DNA from: Archangium lipolyticum
GTDB lineage: Bacteria; Myxococcota; Myxococcia; Myxococcales; Myxococcaceae
Direction of reading: 5' to 3'
DNA length: 64,000 bases
NCBI RefSeq assembly: GCF_024623785.1
Contig: NZ_JANKBZ010000019.1
Location: 1-64,000 of the forward strand
Shown: positions 29,811 through 39,671 of the stretch, piece by piece
Position numbering within the stretch: position 1 is the first letter of the stretch
How the letters are laid out: every line of letters starts with the position of its first letter
Translations under genes and position numbers: made by a program
Notes under the pieces: model-generated
What the model was told of the DNA's origin: nothing
The model's database searches: none
What the model saw: the letters and a program-made list of their open reading frames with translations, nothing else

Positions 29811-30797
29811 TCAGTCGAGGAACCGGCGCCACCACCTGAGCGCCTCGTCTTCGGTGAAGCGCAGGGACGAATTTCCCGCGGCCATCCAGGTGACTGGCGA
29901 GGCCTTGTGCAGCGGCTCGAGCAAGGGTTCGAGGACGTGCGCGAGCTCCCGGTAGGCAGGAAGGGTCTGTCCCTGGTGCAGGTCGCCAGCTTCGGGCCAC
30001 TCTCCGAGGGTGACGACCACGCGGCCGTCCACGAGTTCCTGGACAGTCACTCCGGGGGAGCGGAGCCGTTCTTCGAGGCCCCGCACTCCACCGAGCTTTT
30101 CGAGCACGGGCGGAGCGAAGAAGTTCAGCCAGTGGACCCCATCGACATGGAGGCCGACATCCTCCTCCCACTGCCAGGTCGGGCGTAGGTCGAAGCCAGG
30201 ATGACGAAACGCCGCGGCGCGAAGGGCGTCATCCGTGGAGTGCGAGGGCCAATGGAGTTGGAGTGAAAGCCCCGCGTGGCCCGTGGCGAACCGAAGCTGT
30301 GAAGCCAGGGCGTGAGCGAGCCCGGCGACGCTCGTCGGACCATGGGCCTCCAGGTACTCGGTGGGAAGCGTCGCCGTCAGTACGCTCACCTGGGTGAGCT
30401 CAGGTGAGCGCCATGGGATGCGAGCCCGGTAACAAAAGCTGTAGCCGTTCCCCTCCTCGCCTCCGAGGAAGATTTGCGTTTCATAGCGTCTCTTCTCCAC
30501 TCGCTGGGCGTAGGCCTCGCTGTAGTCATCGGCGAAGCGCCAGTGACGCTCGGGCCGGAGGCGTTGGCGGACTTCGTTCCACCGTTCAGCTGAAAGAGGG
30601 CCGCCCTCGTCATCATCGACGAACGCTTCGTTGATCATCTCGGAAGCCTCGTCGACGGCCCGCATGTAGCTGTCGAGGGCGAGACTCACACCCGAGGCGA
30701 TGTCCGGATGGTCATGCGGTAGGTAGAAGCAGAGCCGGATGACCTCGCGCGCGAGCAGTTTCTCATCCCGCACGTTGAGCTCTTGGGCCGAAAGCAT
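29811..30797 (-). CDS. DUF3396 (type VI immunity family) protein
   Basis: 328 residues, soluble, no signal peptide. The sequence pattern (VIRLCFYLPHDH near the N-terminus, a central YLEAHG and LASQLRFATGHAG region, then WLNFF, LEKLGGVRGLEERL and PAYRELAHVLEPLL) matches what I know of the DUF3396 family. Members of this family are encoded as immunity proteins next to type VI effector or polymorphic toxin genes. No toxin gene is adjacent here, so immunity to a toxin encoded elsewhere, or a different role, are both possible. It lies 21 nt after the kinase gene, so co-transcription is likely. Confidence 0.65.
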   Translation of the reverse strand: MLSAQELNVRDEKLLAREVIRLCFYLPHDHPDIASGVSLALDSYMRAVDEASEMINEAFVDDDEGGPLSAERWNEVRQRLRPERHWRFADDYSEAYAQRVEKRRYETQIFLGGEEGNGYSFCYRARIPWRSPELTQVSVLTATLPTEYLEAHGPTSVAGLAHALASQLRFATGHAGLSLQLHWPSHSTDDALRAAAFRHPGFDLRPTWQWEEDVGLHVDGVHWLNFFAPPVLEKLGGVRGLEERLRSPGVTVQELVDGRVVVTLGEWPEAGDLHQGQTLPAYRELAHVLEPLLEPLHKASPVTWMAAGNSSLRFTEDEALRWWRRFLD

Positions 30798-30818
30798 ATC
30801 CCTGAGACTCAGGCAGCT

Positions 30819-32579
30819 TCACGGCCAGCGTGGGACGGCGCTCACCGGCAACTCGCGGTTCAGCACGGCAGCCCCTTCCTTGGAGCCTTCCCATTTGGGC
30901 ACACGCCCGTCCCTGTCTCCCAACACGATGCACACGGGGTACTTCCGCCCATCGGGCAGCACAGCCAGCGTGTAGCGGCCCAGGACGGCCGGGCGCTCCA
31001 CATCCCCGGCGATGTCGTAGATGCCGGGGCCCGTCCAGAGGCGGCCGTGGAGCAACGTCCCCTCGGGCAGGTTGCCGTCTCCCTCCGTGATGCGTCCGAT
31101 GACGGGGCCGTCCTGGTAGATGCCCACCTCGCTGGTATCGCCGGGCTGGTTGATGTCCACGACGGCCTGAAGAGGGCTGGCCGTCCGAACCTTCAACTCC
31201 TGGAACATGGCCTCGGCCGCTTCCTTGGGGCAGTCCATGGGCTCCGGAGGCTTCACTTGGGCGGCGGGGCAGCCGATGCCGACGACAGCGCACAGCCAGG
31301 CGGCGAGGAAACTCGAGGAGGTGGAGGGGGGAGTGGTGGACACGGGCGGGCTTCCTTTCTCGGAGCGGCCAGACCCAGGCGGCAGCGCCTCGGGTGGGGC
31401 CGCGAGTGTGGAGCGTGCCAGCCACAAGACAAGGCCGACCACAGTCAGGCCCACGAGGAGGACCCGGGGCCACCTTGCGCGCCGGGGACTGCCAGGAGTA
31501 GCCGGGGCCTCCTGCGGCTGCGGAGCCTCCTCCGGGGCCGCGCGCGCCGTTTCGGGCGACTGGGCCTGCGGAGACACCTCTTCATGGGGCGTTGGCTCCA
31601 CCGGGCCCTGCTCGGCCTCGAAGAGCGGCACCTTCCAGGCGGCTGACTTCCTCTCCTGCTCGGCTGCCTGCTCCAACGCCTGCAGCAGTGCCCCGGTGCT
31701 GGGGTACCGGTCCTCGGGTTTCTTCTCCAACAGCCTCATGGCGATGCCGCTGAGGGCGCGCGGTGCCAAGGGGTTGAGGAGGTGGGGCGCTGTTGGGGAC
31801 ACGGTGGCGATGGCGGCCACCAGCTGCTCGTCCGGCAACTCGGGGTTGAAGGGGTGCAAATCCGTAAGGGCCTGGAAGAGCAGCACCCCCAGGGCGTACA
31901 GGTCCGCGGCAGCGCCCCCGTGAAAGGGCACGCCCTTCTTCCACGCCTCGGTGCGCGTGTAGGCCAGGAGCTCGGGCGGAAGCAGGTGCATGACGCCCTC
32001 GGGCACGCCCATGGTTTTGGTGAGGGTCCCAGGCAGACGCACGGTGCCGAAGTCGATGAGGAAGGGACGGCCGTCCTCGCGGCGGATGAGGAGGTTCTCC
32101 GCCTTCAAGTCCCGGTGGTACACGCCGCGTTGGTGCAGCACCCCCACGGTGCGCACCACGCTGGAGAAGGTGTCCACCAGCCTGGCGGCGTGAGGAGGGC
32201 TGCGCCAGCGCCACTCGTGCCAGTTGTCCCCGTCCACGTAGTCGGTGACGAGGAAGGGGTAGCCGTTGCTGGGGCTGGGCCAGCAGTCCACCGCGTGCAG
32301 GCGCAGCAGGTTGGGGTGGGAGGCGTAGGTGAAGAGGGCCGCCGCCTCGCGCGCCAGTCGCCGGTAGGCGCTCTTCTCCTCCACGTACTCCTCCTCCGAG
32401 AGCTCTTCCCGGGCCTCGGAGAAAGGCAGTAGCCCCATCTTCAAGGAGTAGGGCTTGTTGTCGCGCTCCACCATGAAGACGCGGGAGGAGCCGCCACGGC
32501 CCAGCACCTGGACGATGCGCCAGGGCCCCACCATGTGACCGGGTTTGAGATGGTCCGGATGCAGGGCTTCCATCGTCAT
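30819..32579 (-). CDS. Transmembrane Ser/Thr protein kinase with extracytoplasmic C-terminal domain
   Basis: 586 residues. The kinase domain (about 19-290) has GRGGSSRVF, the SLKM lysine, YHRDLKAENL and IDFGTVR. A Pro/Glu-rich linker (about 315-375) leads to a membrane helix (about 379-395: VLLVGLTVVGLVLWLA). The outer part contains another hydrophobic patch with a Cys and a conserved beta-rich domain of about 140 residues to the end. AGGAG 9 nt before the ATG supports the start. The gene follows the DUF2381 gene by 12 nt; such kinase-DUF2381 pairs recur in myxobacteria (from memory). Confidence 0.9.
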   Translation of the reverse strand: MTMEALHPDHLKPGHMVGPWRIVQVLGRGGSSRVFMVERDNKPYSLKMGLLPFSEAREELSEEEYVEEKSAYRRLAREAAALFTYASHPNLLRLHAVDCWPSPSNGYPFLVTDYVDGDNWHEWRWRSPPHAARLVDTFSSVVRTVGVLHQRGVYHRDLKAENLLIRREDGRPFLIDFGTVRLPGTLTKTMGVPEGVMHLLPPELLAYTRTEAWKKGVPFHGGAAADLYALGVLLFQALTDLHPFNPELPDEQLVAAIATVSPTAPHLLNPLAPRALSGIAMRLLEKKPEDRYPSTGALLQALEQAAEQERKSAAWKVPLFEAEQGPVEPTPHEEVSPQAQSPETARAAPEEAPQPQEAPATPGSPRRARWPRVLLVGLTVVGLVLWLARSTLAAPPEALPPGSGRSEKGSPPVSTTPPSTSSSFLAAWLCAVVGIGCPAAQVKPPEPMDCPKEAAEAMFQELKVRTASPLQAVVDINQPGDTSEVGIYQDGPVIGRITEGDGNLPEGTLLHGRLWTGPGIYDIAGDVERPAVLGRYTLAVLPDGRKYPVCIVLGDRDGRVPKWEGSKEGAAVLNRELPVSAVPRWP

Positions 32580-32591
32580 GGGTCAGCGCTC

Positions 32592-33446
32592 CTACAGATT
32601 CACTTCGCGGATGGAGAGGCGCCGGCGGCCACTCTTGTCGAGCAGCTCCAGGTGGAGGGCCTCGCTCACCTTCCAGAAAGGGGCCTCCGTCTCTACAGCC
32701 ACGAGGCCCTCCTCACCGGGCGCGAGCTGCGCCTTGTTCATGTCCACGGAGCGCACTTTCACCGGGGTGCCGTCCGCCCGGGTGAGTTTCGCCTCCCCTG
32801 GCTCCCAGGGCTTCTGCCCCGGGAGGTTGCGTACACGGATGACGGCGAGCGCCCAGGGGCCGGCGCGATACCCATCTCCTTTCAACACCTTCAATCCCCC
32901 TTGCGCACCCGGGAGGATTTCCATGCGCCGGGCCTGTACACCGTCGCTGTTGAGCCGCCCGGAGAAGACGAGCCCGGCAGGTCCACTCGCGGCTTGGAGC
33001 GCCGCGAGCGCCGCCTCCTTCTCCGCCAGCGCCGCTTCCAGCGCCTCGACGGTGCGCGGGCGGCGCACCACCTGCACCTCCTTGTCCACCAACGAGGCGT
33101 GGGAGACGAGGGAGAAGGTCGCATACGCCGGGGTGGCTCCGTCCTTGTAGCGCACCCGTACGCCCAGCTTCTCTCCGGAGCCCGGCTCCACCGCGGGCTC
33201 GAGGGTGAGGGTGCGATCCCCCGTGTCCACCACCCGGAAGCGCGTTGCCCGCCCCTCTACCTCCACCGAGGCCCTGTCGATGGGGGCGTCGAAACGCAGG
33301 TAGGTGGCGATGTTGGCCGCCACCCGCACCTCCGGCACCGGCTCGTCCGGGTTGCTGGGGAGGATGATCTGCCGCTCCTGGCGCTCTCGGGCGGAGGGCT
33401 GGGATTGCGCTGCCGAGGGGGTCGCCAGGGACTGGGTGAGGAGCAC
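32592..33446 (-). CDS. DUF2381 family exported protein
   Basis: About 284 residues of the myxobacterial paralogous family TIGR02268/DUF2381. After an N-terminal signal segment ending near AAQ come beta-rich parts, a short coiled coil (EALEAALAEKEAALAALQ, about 131-148) and a C-terminal beta domain. The GTG at 33446 is the only standard start, but it truncates the signal peptide; a CTG 36 nt upstream would give a better one. Function is unknown. It heads the operon with the transmembrane kinase, so it may be a periplasmic partner for the kinase's outer domain. Confidence 0.75.
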   Translation of the reverse strand: MLLTQSLATPSAAQSQPSARERQERQIILPSNPDEPVPEVRVAANIATYLRFDAPIDRASVEVEGRATRFRVVDTGDRTLTLEPAVEPGSGEKLGVRVRYKDGATPAYATFSLVSHASLVDKEVQVVRRPRTVEALEAALAEKEAALAALQAASGPAGLVFSGRLNSDGVQARRMEILPGAQGGLKVLKGDGYRAGPWALAVIRVRNLPGQKPWEPGEAKLTRADGTPVKVRSVDMNKAQLAPGEEGLVAVETEAPFWKVSEALHLELLDKSGRRRLSIREVNL

Positions 33447-33695
33447 CAGGAGAAGGGGTGATGGTAGTGTCAGAGTGGTTGACCTCTGCGGTTCACCCTA
33501 GCAGATGCTCCACGTGGGAGGCGTAGCCATCAAGCGCCGTTTCTTTCCGCGGGTGGTGCTTCGGCTCGGAGTCGGAGGCGGTGCCTGACCCGGGTGGGTC
33601 TCTCCATGGAGAGCGGTCAGCCAGCCGAGCGCATCCGGTCGCACGTTCTCGCGTTGCGCGCTCCGGGGTGATGGCGGAAGGATGGCGCCACCGCT

Positions 33696-34541
33696 GTGAC
33701 GCCCTTCCTCTTCACCGTCGTGGTGTTCGTCGTGTCCCTCGGAGCCGGGTTGATGGGCTCGCTCCTGGGACTCGGAGGAGGCCTCATCCTCGTGCCGGTG
33801 CTCACCCTGCTGCTCGGCGTGGACATCCGCTACGCCGTGGGGGCCTCCATCGTGTCCGTCATCGCCACCTCCAGTGGCGCCGCGGCCGCCTATGTGCGTG
33901 AGCGGCTCACCAACCTGCGCGTGGCCATGTTCCTCGAGCTGGCCACCACCGCCGGGGCACTGACGGGCGCCTCGCTCGCGGGCGTCATCAGCGGACGCTG
34001 GCTGTACGTCGTCTTCGGCGTGGTGATGGGGTACTCGGCGCTCGCCATGCTGGGCAAGCTGCGCGGTGGCAGGTGCGTGGCCGGAGCGCCTCCGCCCGAT
34101 GCGCTCGCGGACCGCCTGGGGCTGCACGGCAGCTACTGGGACGAGGAGGCCGGACGCGAGATTCCCTACCGCGTCACCCGACCCCTGACGGGCCTGGGCC
34201 TCATGTACGCGGCGGGCACGGTGAGCGGGCTGCTGGGCATCGGTTCGGGGGCACTGAAGGTGCCGGCGATGGACCTGGCCATGGGCCTGCCCCTCAAGGT
34301 GTCCACCGCCACCAGCAACTTCATGATTGGAGTCACCGCCGCGGCCAGCGCGGGCGTCTACTTCGCGCGCGGTGACATCGACCCGTTCATCGCTGGCCCC
34401 GTATGCGCCGGTGTGGTGCTGGGCGCCTTCACCGGCTCTCACTTCCTCACCAAGGTGAAGAGCTCCTGGCTGCGAGGCCTCTTCGTGGTGGTGCTGCTGG
34501 GCGTGTCCTTCCAGATGCTGCGCAAGGGAGTGAGTCCGTGA
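33696..34541 (+). CDS. TauE/SafE family sulfite/anion exporter
   Basis: 281 residues with seven to eight membrane helices in two homologous halves, each with a glycine-rich first helix (GSLLGLGGGLILVP in the first, SGLLGIGSGALKVP in the second), the hallmark of TauE/SafE permeases. These move small sulfur or carboxylate anions; the substrate is not predictable here. Start is GTG. A soluble loop of about 40 residues separates the halves. The stop overlaps the start of the next gene (GTGA). Confidence 0.9.
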   Translation: MTPFLFTVVVFVVSLGAGLMGSLLGLGGGLILVPVLTLLLGVDIRYAVGASIVSVIATSSGAAAAYVRERLTNLRVAMFLELATTAGALTGASLAGVISGRWLYVVFGVVMGYSALAMLGKLRGGRCVAGAPPPDALADRLGLHGSYWDEEAGREIPYRVTRPLTGLGLMYAAGTVSGLLGIGSGALKVPAMDLAMGLPLKVSTATSNFMIGVTAAASAGVYFARGDIDPFIAGPVCAGVVLGAFTGSHFLTKVKSSWLRGLFVVVLLGVSFQMLRKGVSP

Positions 34542-34969
34542 GCGTGGAGCCTTCCGTCTCGACTTCCCCTGCTACCGCGGGCGCGTTGGAGCAGGGCGCG
34601 GGTCCCGAGGTGCTCATCAGCAACCTGCTGCGCGCCGGTGTGGTGGTCAGCCTCACGTTGGTGACGTTCGGCATGTCGCTGACCTTCTTCCACCACCGTG
34701 ACTACTTCTCTTCGGCGCAGGCACTCCAGCGCCTCACGGCTCCAGAGCGCGGTCCTCATGACCTGACGGACGTACTCGCGGATGCGATGAACGCCCGGGG
34801 GCAGGCCTTCGTGATGGTGGGGCTGCTGGTGCTGATGGCCACCCCGGTGCTGCGGGTGGCCCTCTCTCTGCTCGTCTTCGGACGGCAGCGGGACCGGGCC
34901 TTCGTCACGGTGACGTCCGTCGTCCTCACCCTGCTGCTGCTGTCCTTCCTGCTGGGCAAGGTGGAGTAG
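34538..34969 (+). CDS. DUF1634 membrane protein
   Basis: 143 residues with three membrane helices (about 28-48, 85-106, 119-138). DUF1634 proteins are regularly encoded beside TauE/SafE permeases and are presumed accessory subunits. The GTG start overlaps the permease stop by 4 nt, indicating translational coupling. It ends 4 nt before the stop of tamB on the other strand. Confidence 0.85.
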   Translation: MSVEPSVSTSPATAGALEQGAGPEVLISNLLRAGVVVSLTLVTFGMSLTFFHHRDYFSSAQALQRLTAPERGPHDLTDVLADAMNARGQAFVMVGLLVLMATPVLRVALSLLVFGRQRDRAFVTVTSVVLTLLLLSFLLGKVE

Positions 34970-34973
34970 GGCG

Positions 34974-37900
34974 TCAGTACTCCTTGCTCCAGATGACGTC
35001 CGCGCCACCCACCTGGAGGTCGCCGTACTCGAGCTGGAAGCCCCAGCTCGGGGTGAACTGGTACTCCAGCCGCACGGTGTTGGCGTTCTCCCGCCGGGTG
35101 GTGGACTGGTTCTGCGGAGTCCCCAGGCGGCCGCTGTAGCCCAGGTACAGCTTCTCCGTGAGGTACTTGCCCACCTCCAACCGCGTCCCCGCCAGGCCAT
35201 CGTCACCGGCCTCGAGGGTGAACACGTCCAGCGGCAGCTTCGCCGCCAGCGCGTTGCGCACCTGCGAGGCCAGCACCGAGCCCAGCACCGATGCCACCTG
35301 TCCCTGGTTCATCGACGCGCCCGAGCCTGCCCGGAGCGTGCGCCGGCCCGTGGCCAGCAGGGTGTAGATCTCCGTCTCCGGCAGCGGCGGATCACTCGTG
35401 GGCTTGATGGTGAAGTCCTTGCCCTGCCCGCGGATGGCGACGAACACCTTCACGCCCGCGCGCTCGTTGTCGTACTCGGCGGTGGCGTTGATGAAGGGCT
35501 GGGCCGGTGGGCCGGTGAAGCGCACGTAGCTGGAGTTCTGCACCGTGAAGCGCCGGCCCAGCACCTCCACCTCGCCGCGAAGGACCTTCACCGTGCCGCC
35601 CAGGGAGAGCTCGTCGTTCTGGTACTGCACGCGCAGGCCCCGATCGAAGCCGATCTCCGCGTTGATGTCCGTGCCGTGGATCCACAGGTTCCTCGGGGCA
35701 TTCACGATGATTTCGTACCGGAGCTGCGACTCCTCCTGCGTGCCCGCTCCACCCGTGGCCGTGCCGGGCGCGGCGCCGCCGGCGGGCGCCTTCTTGCGCT
35801 TGTCCGGTTCCAGCGCCACCCCGTTGCGCACCAGGACGATGCCCTCGGGGCGATCCATCGACTGGACGTCCTTGCGCTTCTCCTCCGGGAGATTGACGTG
35901 CGCCTCGGGGAGGGAGACGTCGCTCAGGTAGACCTGCTTGTCGCTCACCAGTCCCTTGAGCGTGGTGCGCAGGGTGAGGGTGGCCATCAGCTGGTCGTCG
36001 GAGACGAGCGGGAAGTCATTCATCTCCCCCTCGCCGGTGAGATCGTAGTAGCTCTCCGGACCGCTCCTGCCGTCGGTGGTCTTCCGGTCCGCCTGGGCGG
36101 TGAACCGCAGGGTGCCGGAGCCGCTGCGGGCGGAGAGTTCGGTGAGCTCCAGGTGCTTGTCGGTGACGTCGAGCGCCACCTGCACGTTCCGGTAGTCGCC
36201 GTAGCCATCGAGGGCGAGCCGGCCGTCCTTCCACTGGAAGGTGCCGCGGTAGCTGGGGGCCCCGATGGTGCCGCCCATGTGCGCGTCCGCCTGCAGTATG
36301 CCGCCGATGGTGCGGACCATGGGAATCTGCGAGCCGGAGAGGAAGGACAGGTCGAACTGCCGCGCGTCCAGGTCCATCTCGAAGGGGGCGCGGGTGAAGT
36401 CCACGCCCCGGCGCATCGCGGGCAGGGAGAGCGTCTGCTTCGCCTGGCCCTTCACCAGCAGCGTGCCGCCATTGGGCGAGGTGAGGAGCGCATCCAACAC
36501 GGAGCGGGTGTCCTCGTAGGTGTAGTGCAGGCGCGCCTGGCCGAGCGCGAACTGGCGCACGCCGAGCTGCTGCATGCCGGAGGTGAGCTCCACCTTGGGG
36601 TCATCCAGCGTGCCGCTCGCGGCCAGCTCCAGGGAGAGGATGCCCTGGAGTGGTTGCTGGGGCGCGGAGGGTGTCTGCTGCTGCGAGGCCATGCCGGGCA
36701 GCTCCCGCAGGGGGACGGGGCCGCTGCGCGCGTGGAGCCTGAAGGGTATCTGTCCCACCACCTCCTGGTCCTGCAGCGCGGCGATGGGCGCGTCGATGAG
36801 AGCGTCCACCTCCGCCAGCAACGAGGCCTCGTGCCGCGCGACGAGCTGGAGCTTCACGCTGGAGGCGTCCGTATACAGCGTGAGGGTGCCGTCGAGGGGC
36901 TCGATGCCATTCATCGTCGCCCGCCGGGCCTCCACCTTCAGCTCGCCCACGGGCGCGAGCAGGGGGCCGGTGAGGTTGGCCGTCATGGACACCAGGCCGC
37001 CCGCCCGGCTGGCGAAGCCGAGCTGCGACAGCAGCCCCAGCGGCGCCTCGGTCACGTGGGCCTCCATCTTCCGCATCGGCGTCTCCATGAACTGGGACGC
37101 GGTGGGCGGGTTGGAGATCAGCCGGCCCAGGGAGAAGGGCGTCTCCACCGCGGCATAGGCCGTCGAGCCGATGCCGCGGAGGTCCAGGCGCGCGCTGAGC
37201 GAGCCGTCCTTGTCGTCGGAGCGAGCGACGAGCTCGAAGCCCAGCGGCTCACCGCGCAGCTCGGGTGGGAGCGCGCCGGGGGCGAGCACCACCGGTGGAG
37301 GTTGCTGGGGTGGGACGCCCCAGTAGCGCAGTTGCGAGCCCTTCAGCGACACCTCCAGGCGCGGGTCGTTCGCCAGCCCCTGGAGCCGCACGAAGCCGGA
37401 GAGGATGCCGGTGGCGGACTCGGGCTGCCCGGCCATGCGCAGCGCGGGGCCGATGTCCACCTGGTCCATCGTCAGCTCCAGGCTCACGGGCTCGCGGCGG
37501 CGCTTCATCAGCCCTTGCACGGGCACGTCGAACCGGGCGGAGGCGCGGCCGGCGGGAGCGCTCGCGGCGAAGGTGCCGGTGGCGCGGTCTCGCAGGTACT
37601 TGCCCCGCAGGTCGAAGTCCAGGTCCTTGTACTGCTGGTAGCGGCCACCCCGCAGGGTGAGGTCCAGGTCGGCGTCTGGCCGGGACATGTGCCCGTTCAC
37701 CGCCACATGGCCCGAGAGCTGTCCGTCCACGTCGAGCGAGGGCGGAAGGAACGCCTTGGGCAACCGCCCGAGGTCGAAGGCCTGTAGCTCCGTGCGCGCG
37801 GTGATGCGCTCGCCCTCCATGGCCAGGGCCAGCGAGAGGGATTGGGGCCCGGAGGAGAGGGTGAGAGGCGGCGCCACTTCCACGCCGCCGTTGCCCCAGC

Positions 37901-39671
37901 TCACGTGCGTGGGGCGCTGGAGCGTCCACCCGGCCTCGGGGTAGCGCAGGGCGAGGGCGTCGATGCCGAGGCCCTGGCTGTCCTTGTCCACGGTGCCCCG
38001 CAGCGACAGGAGGAGGTTCGTCGTGCCCCCGGTGGTCACGCTGGCCTCCAGGGCCCGGCCCTGGGTGGCGAGCGAGGCCTTCAGGTCCTCGAAGGTGCGG
38101 CCAGCCGTGGTCAGCCGGGTGGCCTCGAGCGTGGCGTCCGCGGTGAGGGGCTGGGTGACGTCCGGCACGCGCGCGTCCAACTCGAGGCCCGTCACGGAGG
38201 TGTCCGCCCAGGCGAGCGCCTCGAAGCCGCCCGAGAGGGCGATGGCGGGCTGGCGGGCGGAGCCGGACACGGTGAAGTCCAGGGCGCCATGGCCCGACAG
38301 GGGCAGGGGCTTTCCGCTGCCCAACCGGCCCACGGTGTTGGCGAAGGTGTCCAGGTTGGAGGCGACGAGCCGGCCCTCGATGCGGAGGTCCTCCAGGGTG
38401 CCTCCGCCGCGCGCGGTGAGGCTGGCGCCGGGCGCCTGCGCCTGGAGCTGGGAGAGCTCGAAGCGGCCGTTGTTCGCGCTCGCGTGCAGCTCCACCGGCC
38501 CGAGCGGCCGGTCGGCGATGCGCGAGGTCGGCATGGTCAAATCCACCGTCCCCTGGAGCGTTTCGAGGCTCTTGCCGCCCCCCGTCACGCGCAGGTCCGC
38601 GGCGAGTTGGGTGCTCGGTCCTCCGCCCAGCAGCTTTGCCAGGTCCAGCTCGCGCACGCGGGCGGTGAGGCCCTCCGTGCGCAGTTGCTCCATGTCCAGC
38701 GAGCCCTTCACCTCGGCGGTGCCACCCGCGGCCCGGGCGCCCAGGTCCACCTGGAGCGTGTCCCCCTTCTGGTCCACGGTGCCCGAGAGGGTGACGGGGA
38801 CGGCCACGGGGTAGGCGGGCACGAGCGCGCGCGCCAACTCCGGGCCGAGGGTGAGGTGGCGCACCTCGGCGTGCGCCTGGTTCTCGCCCTCCATTCCGCC
38901 GCGGGCCTGGAGGCCGAGGCCGGGGGCATCGAAGTCCACGTCGGCGTTCAGCTTGCCCTCCTCACCTTGTCCCTCGAGGGACAGGCGCACCGGGCCCGCC
39001 GTGGGACGGGCGAGGCTGGCGGTGGCGTCGAGCTTCACGTCGAGCCCCTCGGTGGCCGCCACCCAGGCCGCGGCGCCGTTGGCATCGAGGTCGTCCAGGC
39101 GCACCTCGCGGTTGCCCTCGGGCGACTCGGCCACGTAGTCGACGGAGCCGTTCTCCAGCTGGAGGTCCTCGAGGGTGAAGCGCAGGGTGCCGCGCTGCGT
39201 ATTGGCGGGCTCCTCCGGCTTGGGTTCCCGGGGGGCGATGGCACGGGAGAGGTTGAGGCCGCGCTCGTCCTGACGGAGGTAGAGGTGGGGCTGCTCCACC
39301 CGCGCGGAGCGGAGCACCACGTGCTTGCGCAGCAGCGGGGCGAGGCCCAGTTGCACCTCCACCCGCTCCACCTCCGCCACCAGCTCCCCTTCCGGGTCGT
39401 ACAACTTCAACCCGGTGAGGACGGCGGAGCGCGGACCCAGGTCCAGTCCCCCCACCTCCAGGCGGCCAGAGAGCTGCTTGTTCGCCTGCTCGACGGCCAG
39501 GGCGCGCACGCGGGCCTCACCGGCGGCTCCCGTCAGGTAGACGAGCGCGCCGGCCACGAGCACCACCACGAGCCCGAGGAAGCCGAGCAGGCCCCAGAGG
39601 AGCCAACGTCCCCGGCGGCGCCGAGGAGATGGGGGAGTCGCGGGACCCGATTCGCTGCCGCTGCTGCTCAA
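34974..39671 (-). CDS. tamB: TamB-like translocation and assembly module protein
   Basis: 1565 residues. A cytoplasmic basic N-terminus is followed by one membrane anchor (about 22-47), then a very long beta-rich periplasmic region with AsmA/DUF490 character (repeated LDLxGR, GGxxxVxG strands), ending in the conserved DUF490/TamB C-terminal region and a terminal Tyr. It would span the periplasm and help outer-membrane protein insertion or lipid transport together with TamA. The start is TTG, overlapping the TamA stop, so it is translationally coupled. Slightly longer than E. coli TamB (about 1260), as is common in myxobacteria. Confidence 0.92.
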   Translation of the reverse strand: MSSSGSESGPATPPSPRRRRGRWLLWGLLGFLGLVVVLVAGALVYLTGAAGEARVRALAVEQANKQLSGRLEVGGLDLGPRSAVLTGLKLYDPEGELVAEVERVEVQLGLAPLLRKHVVLRSARVEQPHLYLRQDERGLNLSRAIAPREPKPEEPANTQRGTLRFTLEDLQLENGSVDYVAESPEGNREVRLDDLDANGAAAWVAATEGLDVKLDATASLARPTAGPVRLSLEGQGEEGKLNADVDFDAPGLGLQARGGMEGENQAHAEVRHLTLGPELARALVPAYPVAVPVTLSGTVDQKGDTLQVDLGARAAGGTAEVKGSLDMEQLRTEGLTARVRELDLAKLLGGGPSTQLAADLRVTGGGKSLETLQGTVDLTMPTSRIADRPLGPVELHASANNGRFELSQLQAQAPGASLTARGGGTLEDLRIEGRLVASNLDTFANTVGRLGSGKPLPLSGHGALDFTVSGSARQPAIALSGGFEALAWADTSVTGLELDARVPDVTQPLTADATLEATRLTTAGRTFEDLKASLATQGRALEASVTTGGTTNLLLSLRGTVDKDSQGLGIDALALRYPEAGWTLQRPTHVSWGNGGVEVAPPLTLSSGPQSLSLALAMEGERITARTELQAFDLGRLPKAFLPPSLDVDGQLSGHVAVNGHMSRPDADLDLTLRGGRYQQYKDLDFDLRGKYLRDRATGTFAASAPAGRASARFDVPVQGLMKRRREPVSLELTMDQVDIGPALRMAGQPESATGILSGFVRLQGLANDPRLEVSLKGSQLRYWGVPPQQPPPVVLAPGALPPELRGEPLGFELVARSDDKDGSLSARLDLRGIGSTAYAAVETPFSLGRLISNPPTASQFMETPMRKMEAHVTEAPLGLLSQLGFASRAGGLVSMTANLTGPLLAPVGELKVEARRATMNGIEPLDGTLTLYTDASSVKLQLVARHEASLLAEVDALIDAPIAALQDQEVVGQIPFRLHARSGPVPLRELPGMASQQQTPSAPQQPLQGILSLELAASGTLDDPKVELTSGMQQLGVRQFALGQARLHYTYEDTRSVLDALLTSPNGGTLLVKGQAKQTLSLPAMRRGVDFTRAPFEMDLDARQFDLSFLSGSQIPMVRTIGGILQADAHMGGTIGAPSYRGTFQWKDGRLALDGYGDYRNVQVALDVTDKHLELTELSARSGSGTLRFTAQADRKTTDGRSGPESYYDLTGEGEMNDFPLVSDDQLMATLTLRTTLKGLVSDKQVYLSDVSLPEAHVNLPEEKRKDVQSMDRPEGIVLVRNGVALEPDKRKKAPAGGAAPGTATGGAGTQEESQLRYEIIVNAPRNLWIHGTDINAEIGFDRGLRVQYQNDELSLGGTVKVLRGEVEVLGRRFTVQNSSYVRFTGPPAQPFINATAEYDNERAGVKVFVAIRGQGKDFTIKPTSDPPLPETEIYTLLATGRRTLRAGSGASMNQGQVASVLGSVLASQVRNALAAKLPLDVFTLEAGDDGLAGTRLEVGKYLTEKLYLGYSGRLGTPQNQSTTRRENANTVRLEYQFTPSWGFQLEYGDLQVGGADVIWSKEY

